A stretch of 64,000 nucleotides of DNA from an uncultured Alphaproteobacteria bacterium. GTDB taxonomy: Bacteria > Pseudomonadota > Alphaproteobacteria > Rs-D84. Below are positions 50,019 to 59,120 of the stretch, piece after piece. The stretch lies in NCBI GenBank assembly GCA_947646585.1, contig CANSHD010000001.1:563210-627209 (forward strand), written 5' to 3'. A program made the position numbers and the translations under genes. Below the pieces are notes generated by a model, which saw only the letters and a list, made by a program, of their open reading frames with translations, was not told the DNA's origin and did not search any database. Position 1 is the first letter of the stretch. The number at the start of each line of letters is the position of its first letter.

Positions 50019-51086
50019 CTATTCGTTATAAGAACATGTTTTGGACCACACGCCTTTAGGGTCTGTTGATGCGCCGTCACAGTTTTTAGATGTTATTGTC
50101 ACGGTGCAGTTAGGGGGCGTTCCGGCCCATGTTGCCGTGCCGTACTCTGTGCATTTTGTGAAGCTGGCGGGTTCCTCAATTAGTTCAAAATTTGCGTTTG
50201 CGTCTATCAGTTTTATACCCGGGCACCCCCCATACAGGCAATAGTTGGGTTGGACGCTCGCAATATTTTCTGGTGCTTTGACAATACTACCGTCTGAGTT
50301 TTTTATCCAGCGTCGGCCTTTGACGGCAAAGAATCTTCCCAGATCTGCTTCAGTCCAGCCCCCAGCCCCAGACATAATGAGGAGCTCAAAAATCTCTGTT
50401 CGCGGTATAAATATCCGGTCGTATGGTAGTGGATTTCTTGGGTAGGCCGCGGGACAGCTGACATCAAAGCTGAGGCCTGTCACTGTTATTGGCTCAAAAA
50501 CACACCCATTGTCTGCCATAATCTTGCCTGATACAACGATGGAGCCTGTAATGCAGCCCATTGCGCTTAACACATCAGCCGGTGCAACCAAAGAACCATA
50601 ACAAGTGCCTGTAATAGTATGGCCGGATACGACAACGGGGGCGCAGCTGCCCGACGACGTGTAAAAACATGCGTCGGGGGTATAATTGGTAGCACCACCG
50701 TTTGTTCCATCAGTAAGAGTATGACCAACCGAACAACCGGAACCGAATGTTTCTGTTGTAAAAATACACTCCCTACAGCCCTTCTGTATCGCATTGTCCA
50801 AGCTTCCATAAGGTTCTTTACAAGATGGCTCGCCGGTACACTTTTCGATTTTAAGGTCGTTGAGCTTATCTTTGTTAAGGCCGCCGTCCACGCCATATAA
50901 AACTCGATTAAGGCCGGGGGCTAGTGTTATATCGTTGCTTGGGGTTCGGGTTGCGATGGGGTTTGCGGCAAAAGATGTCATAGGAAATAGGTTCCCCGCA
51001 ATCATTGTCAGCGTGCCCGCACACCGAATATATATTTTATTAAGTCTGTTTTTGTTCTTTGAGATATAAATTCCAAAAATGCGCAT
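50019..51086 (-). CDS. Secreted Cys-containing protein, distant relative of the CYIP family
   Basis: Signal-like N-term; paired Cys; C-term WSKTCSYNE; RBS gagggg. Confidence 0.6.
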   Translation of the reverse strand: MRIFGIYISKNKNRLNKIYIRCAGTLTMIAGNLFPMTSFAANPIATRTPSNDITLAPGLNRVLYGVDGGLNKDKLNDLKIEKCTGEPSCKEPYGSLDNAIQKGCRECIFTTETFGSGCSVGHTLTDGTNGGATNYTPDACFYTSSGSCAPVVVSGHTITGTCYGSLVAPADVLSAMGCITGSIVVSGKIMADNGCVFEPITVTGLSFDVSCPAAYPRNPLPYDRIFIPRTEIFELLIMSGAGGWTEADLGRFFAVKGRRWIKNSDGSIVKAPENIASVQPNYCLYGGCPGIKLIDANANFELIEEPASFTKCTEYGTATWAGTPPNCTVTITSKNCDGASTDPKGVWSKTCSYNE

Positions 51087-51252
51087 TTTTCCCCTCTTTG
51101 TAGTCAAAAACCGACCGGTTTTTTTAGGGGCTTTTTTGGGGTTGACAACAGGCGGAATAGTTGGGTATTATAAAAAATAAAGGCCGCTGGGAAACCGGTC
51201 CTTTTTTTTAGGCGTACAAAATAGTTATATAAACGTCGGTTTTCTGCGGTTT

Positions 51253-52776
51253 TTATGCGCTAAATTTCCCGCGGCCAATTTGGCGATATGACAATGCCTC
51301 GGCCAGGTCGGATATTTCAACATTATCGGCCGCGCGCAAATCAGCAATAGTGCGCGCAATGCGTTTTATTCGGTTGTATCCGCGCGCCGACATGCCCATC
51401 TTTTCGGCGGCTACGTTTAAAAAGTCCGTCGCGTCCGGGCTCATGCCGACCGCCGCGTCCAGTTCCGGCCCGTCCAGATATGCGTTGATTTTCCCTTGGC
51501 GCGCAATCTGGCGTTCGCGTGCGGCGATAACGCGCGCGCGAATGGTGGCGTTGTCATCGCCGGGCGCATCGTCCGCGGCGTGTTGCATTTCCCACGGATT
51601 TACCGCATCGACATCCACGTGCAAATCAATTCTGTCCAGCAGCGGCCCGGATATCTTGTTCTGATACGCCTCGGCGCATCGCGGGGCGCGACTGCACGCC
51701 ATGGCGGCATTGCCCAGATGCCCGCACGGACACGGATTCATCGCCGCAATTAACTGAAATCGCGCCGGATATGTCGCGTTGCGGCGTGCGCGTGAAATCA
51801 TTATCTGGCCCGATTCCATCGGCTGGCGCAGGATTTCCAGTGTTGCCCGATTAAACTCCGGCAATTCGTCCAGAAACAGCACCCCGTTATGTGCCAGTGA
51901 TATTTCGCCCGGTCGCGCGTCACCACTGCCCCCGGCCAGGGCGACCGCACTGGCGGTGTGATGAATGGCGCGAAACGGTCGCGTGCGAACCAGCCCCTTG
52001 TCGCCCAGTTGCCCGGCAATGGAATATATGGCCGATGTCTCCAGCACCTCATCCGCGGTCATTTCCGGCAATATCGTCGCCAGTCGCGACGCCAGCATTG
52101 TCTTACCCGACCCCGGTGGCCCAATCATCAGCATTGCGTGCCCGCCCGCCGCTGCGATTTCCAGTGCGCGTTTCGCGGCCGCCTGGCCGTGAACGTCGCG
52201 CATGTCCTGTTTTTGCGCACCAGCCGATGATGACATAGCCGGCATTTCCGGCGCCGCCAACGGCGCCCGCCCGTTAAAATGATGCACCAGTTCCAGTACG
52301 TGCCGCGGCGCCAGTATGTCCGGATTCCCGGCCAGGGCCGCTTCCGCTCCGCATTCCGCCGGGCATATCAGCCCCAGACCGTTTTTTGTCGCCCACACGC
52401 CCGCGGGCAGGGCGCCGTCCGTCCGGACGATTGCGCCGTTTAATCCAACCTCGCCCATAATCAGGTATTTGGACAGTTTTTCTTCGGGTAATACGCCGAT
52501 GGCGCACATAATCGCGCACAGTATCGGCAAATCAAAATGCGCGCCGGATTTTTCCACGTCGGCCGGCGACAGGTTCACCGTCAACTTTTTCGGCGGCAGG
52601 CTAAGATTCAGCGCCGCCAGTGCATTGCTGACGCGTTCGGCGGATTCTTTGACGGCCCGGTCGGCCAGTCCTATTATTTTAAATTCCGGCTTGGCAAGTC
52701 CGGCGGACAGTTGCACCTGAACATCAATGCGTGTTATGTCCATGCCGTTGAATATAATGGAATTTAAAGAAATCAT
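51253..52776 (-). CDS. comM: YifB/ComM-type Mg-chelatase-like AAA+ ATPase
   Basis: GLPEFKIIGLADRAVKESAERV-like N-term, MIGPPGSGKTMLASRLATILP, PCPCGHLGN. Confidence 0.95.
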   Translation of the reverse strand: MISLNSIIFNGMDITRIDVQVQLSAGLAKPEFKIIGLADRAVKESAERVSNALAALNLSLPPKKLTVNLSPADVEKSGAHFDLPILCAIMCAIGVLPEEKLSKYLIMGEVGLNGAIVRTDGALPAGVWATKNGLGLICPAECGAEAALAGNPDILAPRHVLELVHHFNGRAPLAAPEMPAMSSSAGAQKQDMRDVHGQAAAKRALEIAAAGGHAMLMIGPPGSGKTMLASRLATILPEMTADEVLETSAIYSIAGQLGDKGLVRTRPFRAIHHTASAVALAGGSGDARPGEISLAHNGVLFLDELPEFNRATLEILRQPMESGQIMISRARRNATYPARFQLIAAMNPCPCGHLGNAAMACSRAPRCAEAYQNKISGPLLDRIDLHVDVDAVNPWEMQHAADDAPGDDNATIRARVIAARERQIARQGKINAYLDGPELDAAVGMSPDATDFLNVAAEKMGMSARGYNRIKRIARTIADLRAADNVEISDLAEALSYRQIGRGKFSA

Positions 52777-52849
52777 ATTTGCATATTATAGCTTGCGCAA
52801 TTTTAATTCAAGTTCTAAAATACCGGCAAAACCAAAGGACGGAAAAAGT

Positions 52850-53725
52850 ATGCCAAAGAATAAAAATGTTGCGCGCGAATGGTTTAACACACTGTTCTAT
52901 GGCGCGCTGATTGCGATTGTTTTCAGAAGTTTTTTATTGGAACCGTTTAACATTCCGTCCGGGTCGATGATACCGACACTGCATATCGGCGACCATATCT
53001 TTGTTGAAAAGTGGTCATACGGTTATTCGCGTTATTCTTTCCCGTTCGGATCGTGGAAAATGTGGAACGGACGCTTTTTTGCAAAGGAACCCAAAATGGG
53101 CGACGTCATTGTGTTCCGCAATCCTGTTAACGAGTCCCAGGATTATGTTAAGCGCTTAATCGGTCTGCCGGGCGACACGGTTCAGATGATTGACGGCCGC
53201 CTGTATATAAATGGTCAAATTGTGCCGCGCGACAATCCGCGCCCGTATATCGTCGCCGTATTGCCGAAATCTTTGCGCAGCGTCGGCTATTACGAAGAAA
53301 ACATGGCGATAAAGGGCAACCGTATCTGGATTGATAACGAACCTGCGCCGTTTAATTATACGATTGAATATAAATCCGACCGCTATTGCAAAACATATGC
53401 GGGCGCATGCGGCGTGGCGCGCGTGACGGAATATACCGAAACCCTGCCGAACGGTGTGGCGCACAGTATCATTGAATACGCCGACAACGCAATGTTTGAC
53501 AACACCCCGGCATATACGGTCCCGGACGGCCATCTGTTCTTTATGGGCGACAACCGCGACAACAGCGGCGACAGCCGCGCCGATATCGGCTTTGTCTCGC
53601 GCGATTATGTATTGGGCAAGGTATGGTTTGTCTGGTATTCTCACAATTATTATTCGCCGATGCTGGCAATCTGGAACTGGGGCAACAAGATGCGCTGGTC
53701 CCGTTTCGGAATGGGGATTAAATAA
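52850..53725 (+). CDS. lepB: Signal peptidase I
   Basis: EPFNIPSGSMIPTLHIGDHIFVEKWSYG, DYVKRLIGLPGD, FFMGDNRDNSGDSR. Confidence 0.96.
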   Translation: MPKNKNVAREWFNTLFYGALIAIVFRSFLLEPFNIPSGSMIPTLHIGDHIFVEKWSYGYSRYSFPFGSWKMWNGRFFAKEPKMGDVIVFRNPVNESQDYVKRLIGLPGDTVQMIDGRLYINGQIVPRDNPRPYIVAVLPKSLRSVGYYEENMAIKGNRIWIDNEPAPFNYTIEYKSDRYCKTYAGACGVARVTEYTETLPNGVAHSIIEYADNAMFDNTPAYTVPDGHLFFMGDNRDNSGDSRADIGFVSRDYVLGKVWFVWYSHNYYSPMLAIWNWGNKMRWSRFGMGIK

Positions 53726-53727
53726 GT

Positions 53728-54360
53728 ATGGAAAAACTGAACTATAAATTTAAAAATCCGGCCCTGTTGGAATTGGCGTTGACACAAAGCGGTGTCGACG
53801 CCGCCCGCAATAACGAGCGCTTGGAATTCGTCGGCGACCGCGTATTGGGCTTAACCGTGGCGGCAATGCTGTACGACATGTTCCCGTCAGAGGCAGAGGG
53901 TGAACTTGCCCGCCGTCATGCCATGCTGGTATCAACCGAAACACTGGCCGACGTTGCGATTGAAATAGGGCTGGACCGCCGCGTTCGTCATGGGCATATG
54001 ACGGCCGGACGCATGCGGCATGTTTGGGCCAACGCGATGGAGGCCGTATTTGGCGCAATATTTATCGACGGTGGCTTTGACGCGGCCCGCGACGTGATAA
54101 TGCATCTGTGGCGCGATATTGCGTCGCGTGATGTCGTCGCGCCAAAGGACGCGAAAAGCGCGCTTCAGGAATTGGTTCAAAAACGCGCCTCGGGCGGCCT
54201 GCCGGAATACGAATATACAGAGCCCGTCGGCTCATCGCACAATCCGGTCTTTACCGTGCGTGTGACGGCCCTTGGGGCGTGTGCGACGGCCACCGGCGCG
54301 TCTAAGAAAGAGGCGTCAACCGCCGCCGCGGCCGAATTGTTGAAAATTCTTGCAATTTAA
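53728..54360 (+). CDS. rnc: Ribonuclease III
   Basis: NNERLEFVGDRVLGLTVA, EAVFGAIFIDGGF, C-terminal dsRBD. Confidence 0.96.
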   Translation: MEKLNYKFKNPALLELALTQSGVDAARNNERLEFVGDRVLGLTVAAMLYDMFPSEAEGELARRHAMLVSTETLADVAIEIGLDRRVRHGHMTAGRMRHVWANAMEAVFGAIFIDGGFDAARDVIMHLWRDIASRDVVAPKDAKSALQELVQKRASGGLPEYEYTEPVGSSHNPVFTVRVTALGACATATGASKKEASTAAAAELLKILAI

Positions 54361-54402
54361 GGGCATGCACGTTAAAATCGACCCATAATCAAAGGAAAAC
54401 GT

Positions 54403-54726
54403 ATGTTCACAATTTTACTTGTTTGCTTAATTATCGTTGCTGTCTTAATGACGGGAATCATCCTGTTACAAAAGTCTGAGGGCAGTGGAATGTCAGGTTC
54501 TTCTGCGGCGTCCATGTTCGGCGGCGCATTAACCGGCGCGGCGGCGGGTAATTTCTTAACCAAGATAACCGCATGGTTGGCGACATTGTTCTTTATTTTG
54601 TGTGCGGCACTGGCACTGGTGTCTGCAAAATCGGATATGTCCGCACGTCAAAGCGACCTGCGCCAGGAAATTTTGATTCAGGAAAGCGCGGACGCGGCAA
54701 CCGTTCCCGCACCGGCGGCGGAATAA
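54403..54726 (+). CDS. secG: Preprotein translocase subunit SecG
   Basis: LMTGIILLQKSEGSGMSGSSAASMFGG. Confidence 0.92.
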   Translation: MFTILLVCLIIVAVLMTGIILLQKSEGSGMSGSSAASMFGGALTGAAAGNFLTKITAWLATLFFILCAALALVSAKSDMSARQSDLRQEILIQESADAATVPAPAAE

Positions 54727-54816
54727 TAAAACGCTGTGAAATTTAAATCCCGCACCCGCGGGATTTTTTAATTTTTGTAAAAGCAATTACCCGTGTATGT
54801 TCCCGCGCCGGTGCCA

Positions 54817-55368
54817 TCACTGAATGCAGACCCGCTGGGAATATAGCATGCGGTTATGGATGTGGAACCGGCACTTGCCGTTGTGCCGTATACTCCCCCC
54901 CGACGCCGGACAGCGACTGCAGCCACTTGTACCATTTGTTGACGCGCCATAATATCCCACCGCACAGCGATATTCTGTTGAGGTTGCACATGTTGTTGTA
55001 TTGCAAACAGTCCGCTTTTCATATCCGGTGTTTCCGGCCGTCCAACCAGTGGTGCTGCAAGAGCATGCACAATAATAATACGAAGCCGTACAATTTGTTG
55101 CGATTTGAAATGTTGCCCGGGTTATGGTGGCGCCACTTTTACACATAGTACAGCTTATTACACCGCCATATTCTTCGCCATCAAAGCCGCCATCACTGTA
55201 ATATGTTGTCGTGCTGCTGGTGCAATTACTTGCACTACCGACCAGAATACTACAGTTGCTTAAGCAACTATGTGATGTAGAGCAGCCCGATGATATCGCT
55301 GCAGTCGCATCAATGCATACCAAGCTTAATGTTGCTGCGGTTGGTATAAAATAAAATTTATTTTTCAT
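54817..55368 (-). pseudogene. Secreted Cys-rich CYIP-family gene, frameshifted at a G7 tract (coding strand); intact C-terminus continues in ORF 54768-55070
   Basis: Frame 1 ends CSRCPASGG|SIRHNGKCR...; other frame encodes GGVYGTTASAGSTSITACYIPSGSAFSDGTGAGTYTGNCFYKN. Confidence 0.75.
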
Positions 55369-55611
55369 TATTCGTATCTCCTGATTTTTTCGAAATGAAA
55401 AACCACCAAAATCTTGGTGGCCAGGAGGTTCAGAACAATCATGTGAATTGTGTGCTTATTCAATATATTCGCAACCCTCCTGACCCACGGTTCAGGAGTA
55501 CTTTTCGTCCGTATATAAAAAACAGCGCAACCGCGCCTTTTATATATTGCGACGCACATGCAGAGGTTCTGACACCCCATCGGCGAAACTCTCGCCGACA
55601 ATTAAATTATA
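55369..55611 (-). promoter_or_regulatory. Leader element copy C
   Basis: Minus strand TATAAT (55606-55611); GGGGTGTCAGAACCTC; GCGTC...GACG; CTCCTGA/GGTCAGGAGG/CCTCCTGGCC; CCACCAAGATTTTGGTGG+T5; CAGGAG SD. Confidence 0.8.
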
Positions 55612-55667
55612 CATTACGCTGCGGTCAAAAACAAGAATTAAAAAATCCCGCCAATCGGCGGGTAATT

Positions 55668-55898
55668 TTATTTCTTTTTTGAAACGCGTTTCGGCGCCGG
55701 TTTTGCGGTGTTGTCCGCCTTGAACTGCTTGTACAGCATTTCAATGCACGCATATCCGATTAACGCGGAACCCGCCGTAATCAGACCGCGCAACAATCCG
55801 CCGGAAAATATCGCGAACAGGATAATCGCCGCAACCAATACGACGGTGTACCCGATATTTTTGGCCAATACGTTCAATATTTTTTCAAATGTTTTCAT
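55668..55898 (-). CDS. Small membrane protein of unknown function
   Basis: Two hydrophobic segments; start trimmed to MKTFEKILN. Confidence 0.6.
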   Translation of the reverse strand: MKTFEKILNVLAKNIGYTVVLVAAIILFAIFSGGLLRGLITAGSALIGYACIEMLYKQFKADNTAKPAPKRVSKKK

Positions 55899-56011
55899 TT
55901 TGTTTTTTCCCTTCGTTTGGATAACCGCATTATATTGAATTGATAATATTTGCGCAAGAGAAAAACCGGGGTCGCATCGCGACCCCGGCGGGGGAAAAGA
56001 CATGTGTTGTT

Positions 56012-56764
56012 TTACAGTATTACCTGGCCGCCCAGTCGTGCGGTGCGCGGAATCGGACCGAACGATGAACGCGGTGATACGTAAATGTTTCCTGTGACGG
56101 TAAAGTCGCCGCAAAACTGCAACATTTCAACGTCGCGCAGGAACAGGTTGCCGCGCACGACCGTGCCGCACGGCAACGTATATTTGCGCATGTTCTGCAG
56201 ATACAGGTTTCCGTTTACCTGCACCCCGTCGGCCAGAACCGGGCTGCCGCCGCGACGGTCGATGATGACGTCGCCGTTCAGCTGGCGCGGGGCCGCCGCA
56301 CGTACTTCGTCGCTGTGTGCGACCGTGATTGTGCGCGATACGTATTTGCGGGTTTTTACGTCGCGCTTCAGCGGCAGTGTCGGCTGCTCGGCACGAACGC
56401 TGCGCGGGGCCGCCTCGTCTGTCATTGTTACCTGGGGCTTTTCCGGAACAACGGCGATTGCCGGCGCGTCTGCAACAATCACAACAGATTTTTTATTGCA
56501 TCCGACAATGTCGATAATCAGCATGGAAAACAGTACGATAATCGCAATCAACAGCGTTAAATTTACCAAACCGATTAAATCAATGCTGCGAATCCACGCC
56601 CACAGACGACGCATTACATTCGCAATCGTGCGAAAGGGCCAGCAAACAATATTGCGTACGCGCCCCCAGAATGTGTTGGTCTTGCGCTTTGCGCGTGTGG
56701 ATTTGCGTGCTTTCTTGCGTTCCACGCGGCGTGCGGCGATTTTTAACTTTAATTCTTTGAACAT
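56012..56764 (-). CDS. Inner-membrane protein with polymer-forming/bactofilin-like beta repeats
   Basis: One TM segment, then GDVIIDRRGG..VNGNLYLQNM..VRGNLFLRDV..VTGNIYVSP repeats. Confidence 0.55.
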   Translation of the reverse strand: MFKELKLKIAARRVERKKARKSTRAKRKTNTFWGRVRNIVCWPFRTIANVMRRLWAWIRSIDLIGLVNLTLLIAIIVLFSMLIIDIVGCNKKSVVIVADAPAIAVVPEKPQVTMTDEAAPRSVRAEQPTLPLKRDVKTRKYVSRTITVAHSDEVRAAAPRQLNGDVIIDRRGGSPVLADGVQVNGNLYLQNMRKYTLPCGTVVRGNLFLRDVEMLQFCGDFTVTGNIYVSPRSSFGPIPRTARLGGQVIL

Positions 56765-56904
56765 ATCTGCCCCTTAATTTGTGTTTATGAGAACATAATA
56801 GCCCAAAAAGAATATTTGTCAATATATTTTGTCAAAAAAATATTTAGTCTAATTTTGGGTGTATTATTTACGTTTTTGAACTTGCGTCCTGGTGACAATG
56901 CAGG

Positions 56905-57150
56905 TATAATTACATTGTTTACAGGTGTTCTGTAAATGGGGTGTGAAGACCTCTGCTTTGGCGTCAAAATATAAAGTTGTGGCGCGCTGTTGCGCCTGTT
57001 TTTATATACGGACGAAAAATACTCCTGAGCCCGCGGGTCAGGAGGGTTGCGAATATATTGAATAAGCACACAATTCCAAAGATTGTCTTCAACCTCCTGG
57101 CCACCAAATATTTTGGTGGTTTTTCATTTCGAAAAATAGGAGTTGGGAAG
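56905..57150 (+). promoter_or_regulatory. Leader element copy B
   Basis: TATAAT 56905-56910; GGGGTGTGAAGACCTC; GCGTC...GACG; CTCCTGA/GGTCAGGAGG/CCTCCTGGCC; CCACCAAATATTTTGGTGG+T5; AGGAG SD. Confidence 0.8.
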
Positions 57151-57816
57151 ATGAAAAAATTATACTTGTTGGTGACGCTGGTATTTATGCCGGGTGCCGT
57201 CGGCGCGGCGGAATTATATTTGGGAAACAGCGGCACCAATTTTGGTAACACAATGCCCGGTGGCGACGGAAAATATTATAAATGTCAGAACAGCGGTGCG
57301 TTCAGCTGTCAGTCGGATTATATAAAAATTTCGTATACCGGCCGGGGCAGTGGTGACGGCACGTCTTTGTCGCCGTATAATTTGACAGGGTGCTCTTTTA
57401 TTAGCTGTGCATGCGGCCATAACAGCTATTTGTCCGGCGGAAAATCCTGTACAAAATGCTCAAATAATATGGTCGCAATACAGGACTATGGACAGCATAC
57501 CAACACATCGTGTGAATATTGTTTCAGAACCCAAATGATGTCCACATTTGCACCGGCGCCCGGGGTGACCGTGAAACAGTGCTCGGCCTGTCCGTCAAAC
57601 GCTACCTGTGACGGAACGACAAATATCGTGTGCGCCAAAGGGTATTATGGAACATCTTCTTGTTCTGAGTGCCCAAGTGCCGGCGGTACGCCCGGTACAA
57701 CCAAGGCCGCCGGCGCCAAGGCGGTGACAGAATGTTATATCCCAAAAGGGGGTACTTTTTACGACGAGAGCGGCCACGGCACCTTTGATGGTGGCGACTG
57801 TTATTATACAAAATAA
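57151..57816 (+). CDS. Secreted Cys-rich protein, CYIP C-terminal family
   Basis: Signal peptide MKKLYLLVTLVFMPGAVGA; C-term CSECPSAGGTPGTTKAAGAKAVTECYIPKGGTFYDESGHGTFDGGDCYYTK. Confidence 0.8.
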   Translation: MKKLYLLVTLVFMPGAVGAAELYLGNSGTNFGNTMPGGDGKYYKCQNSGAFSCQSDYIKISYTGRGSGDGTSLSPYNLTGCSFISCACGHNSYLSGGKSCTKCSNNMVAIQDYGQHTNTSCEYCFRTQMMSTFAPAPGVTVKQCSACPSNATCDGTTNIVCAKGYYGTSSCSECPSAGGTPGTTKAAGAKAVTECYIPKGGTFYDESGHGTFDGGDCYYTK

Positions 57817-57829
57817 AAAATGGGGGAAA

Positions 57830-58318
57830 TTAGTTAATTGCTGTCATATCTTCCATGCGCAGCAGTACTTCTTTCACCGTCAATCCGCCGGCATAGCCGG
57901 TCAGCGCCCCGTCCGTCCCAATCGCGCGGTGACACGGGATTATTATGGATATCGGATTCCGCCCGATGGCGGTGCCCACCGCGCGCGGTGACGTGTTCAA
58001 CTGGTGCGCAATGTCGCCGTATGTAGCGGTCTTGCCGTATGGTATATGGCGCAGCATGTCCCAAACACGACGCTGGAAGTCGGTTCCGCGCGGGCGAAGT
58101 GGCGGGCAGGCTGCTGCCGGCGCCGTGCCGGCGAAATATTCGTTCAGCCATACGCGCGCCGCGTCAAATACGGGTCGTGTGTCGTCAATGTTGCGCACGT
58201 CCGCGGCCCCGGCGGCATAGTATTTTTGATTTTCAATCCACAGGCCCGTCAGTGCCGTCCCATCGCATTCCAGCAGCAATCGTCCAACAGGTGAATCATA
58301 ATATGTATAATAATGCAT
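57830..58318 (-). CDS. ogt: Methylated-DNA--protein-cysteine S-methyltransferase
   Basis: GKTATYGDIAHQLN, PISIIIPCHRAIGTDGALTGYAGG (PCHR). Confidence 0.95.
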   Translation of the reverse strand: MHYYTYYDSPVGRLLLECDGTALTGLWIENQKYYAAGAADVRNIDDTRPVFDAARVWLNEYFAGTAPAAACPPLRPRGTDFQRRVWDMLRHIPYGKTATYGDIAHQLNTSPRAVGTAIGRNPISIIIPCHRAIGTDGALTGYAGGLTVKEVLLRMEDMTAIN

Positions 58319-58422
58319 ATGATAATCTGTAATAAAAAGCCCGGCACAAGTCCAGGCTTTTTAAAAATATTTTTATACGCGTGCCAATTTTGCTTTTGCC
58401 ACAAATCTTAAAAAATGATAAC

Positions 58423-58956
58423 ATGTCGTTTATGCATATTCCCGCAGAAGAAATTCTTAATTTTCACACACACAGAACCCAGTGTCACATTGACTGCTTG
58501 AATTATTTTGCCTCGCTTCTGGGGTATCATTTCCCGGAACATGACAACGATAAAAATCATGACCCAATACGTATCGGATACGCGTATGGAAATTATGTGA
58601 CGTACCACCCCGGCTGTATGATGCCAGCGGCGGCGCTGGATGCGTTCAAGGCGGCCAAGGCCGAACACCACCGCAATGCGCCGCACCATGTTGAGCATTA
58701 TGCCCGCATGTCCGATATCCCGAAAATCCGTTTGGCGGAAATGATATGCGATTGGCACAGCGCAAATTTTGAGGAAACCCGCATCCTGAATAATTGCGAG
58801 TATTCATCCGTTTCAGATTTCTTTGACCGTATTATGGGCCCGCGTGACTGGACCCAGGCACAGCGTGAATTTGTACGTGAAACAATAGAACTTATCGCCG
58901 CCACGGCCGACATGTCGCGGGTACAGGAAATTTGGCGGCGGTTGCCGCGGATGTAA
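58423..58956 (+). CDS. DUF5662-like protein
   Basis: ILNFHTHRTQCHIDCL...EHHRNAPHHVEHY...AEMICDWHSANF. Confidence 0.6.
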   Translation: MSFMHIPAEEILNFHTHRTQCHIDCLNYFASLLGYHFPEHDNDKNHDPIRIGYAYGNYVTYHPGCMMPAAALDAFKAAKAEHHRNAPHHVEHYARMSDIPKIRLAEMICDWHSANFEETRILNNCEYSSVSDFFDRIMGPRDWTQAQREFVRETIELIAATADMSRVQEIWRRLPRM

Positions 58957-59046
58957 AGATACCGCCCCGGTCAAAATTGCATAAAATATTTTTTTGTAAA
59001 TTTACACTTGCAATAAGATAAAAACCAGCGTATAATCCACGACACT

Positions 59047-59120
59047 TGGGGCATAGTTTAACGGTAGAACTCCGGACTCTGACTCCGTCAGTGTTGGTTC
59101 GAATCCAGCTGCCCCAACCA
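59047..59120 (+). tRNA. tRNA-Gln (CTG)
   Basis: TGGGGCATAGTTTAACGGTAGAACTCCGGACTCTGACTCCGTCAGTGTTGGTTCGAATCCAGCTGCCCCAACCA. Confidence 0.93.

Noticed and set aside
54768-55070. Separate 100-aa protein-coding gene
   Set aside because: Not an independent gene: it is the displaced C-terminal frame of the frameshifted 54817-55368 Cys-rich gene.
56977-57150. N-terminal extension of the Cys-rich protein in the ORF track
   Set aside because: Covers the leader RNA; signal peptide and SD place the start at 57151.
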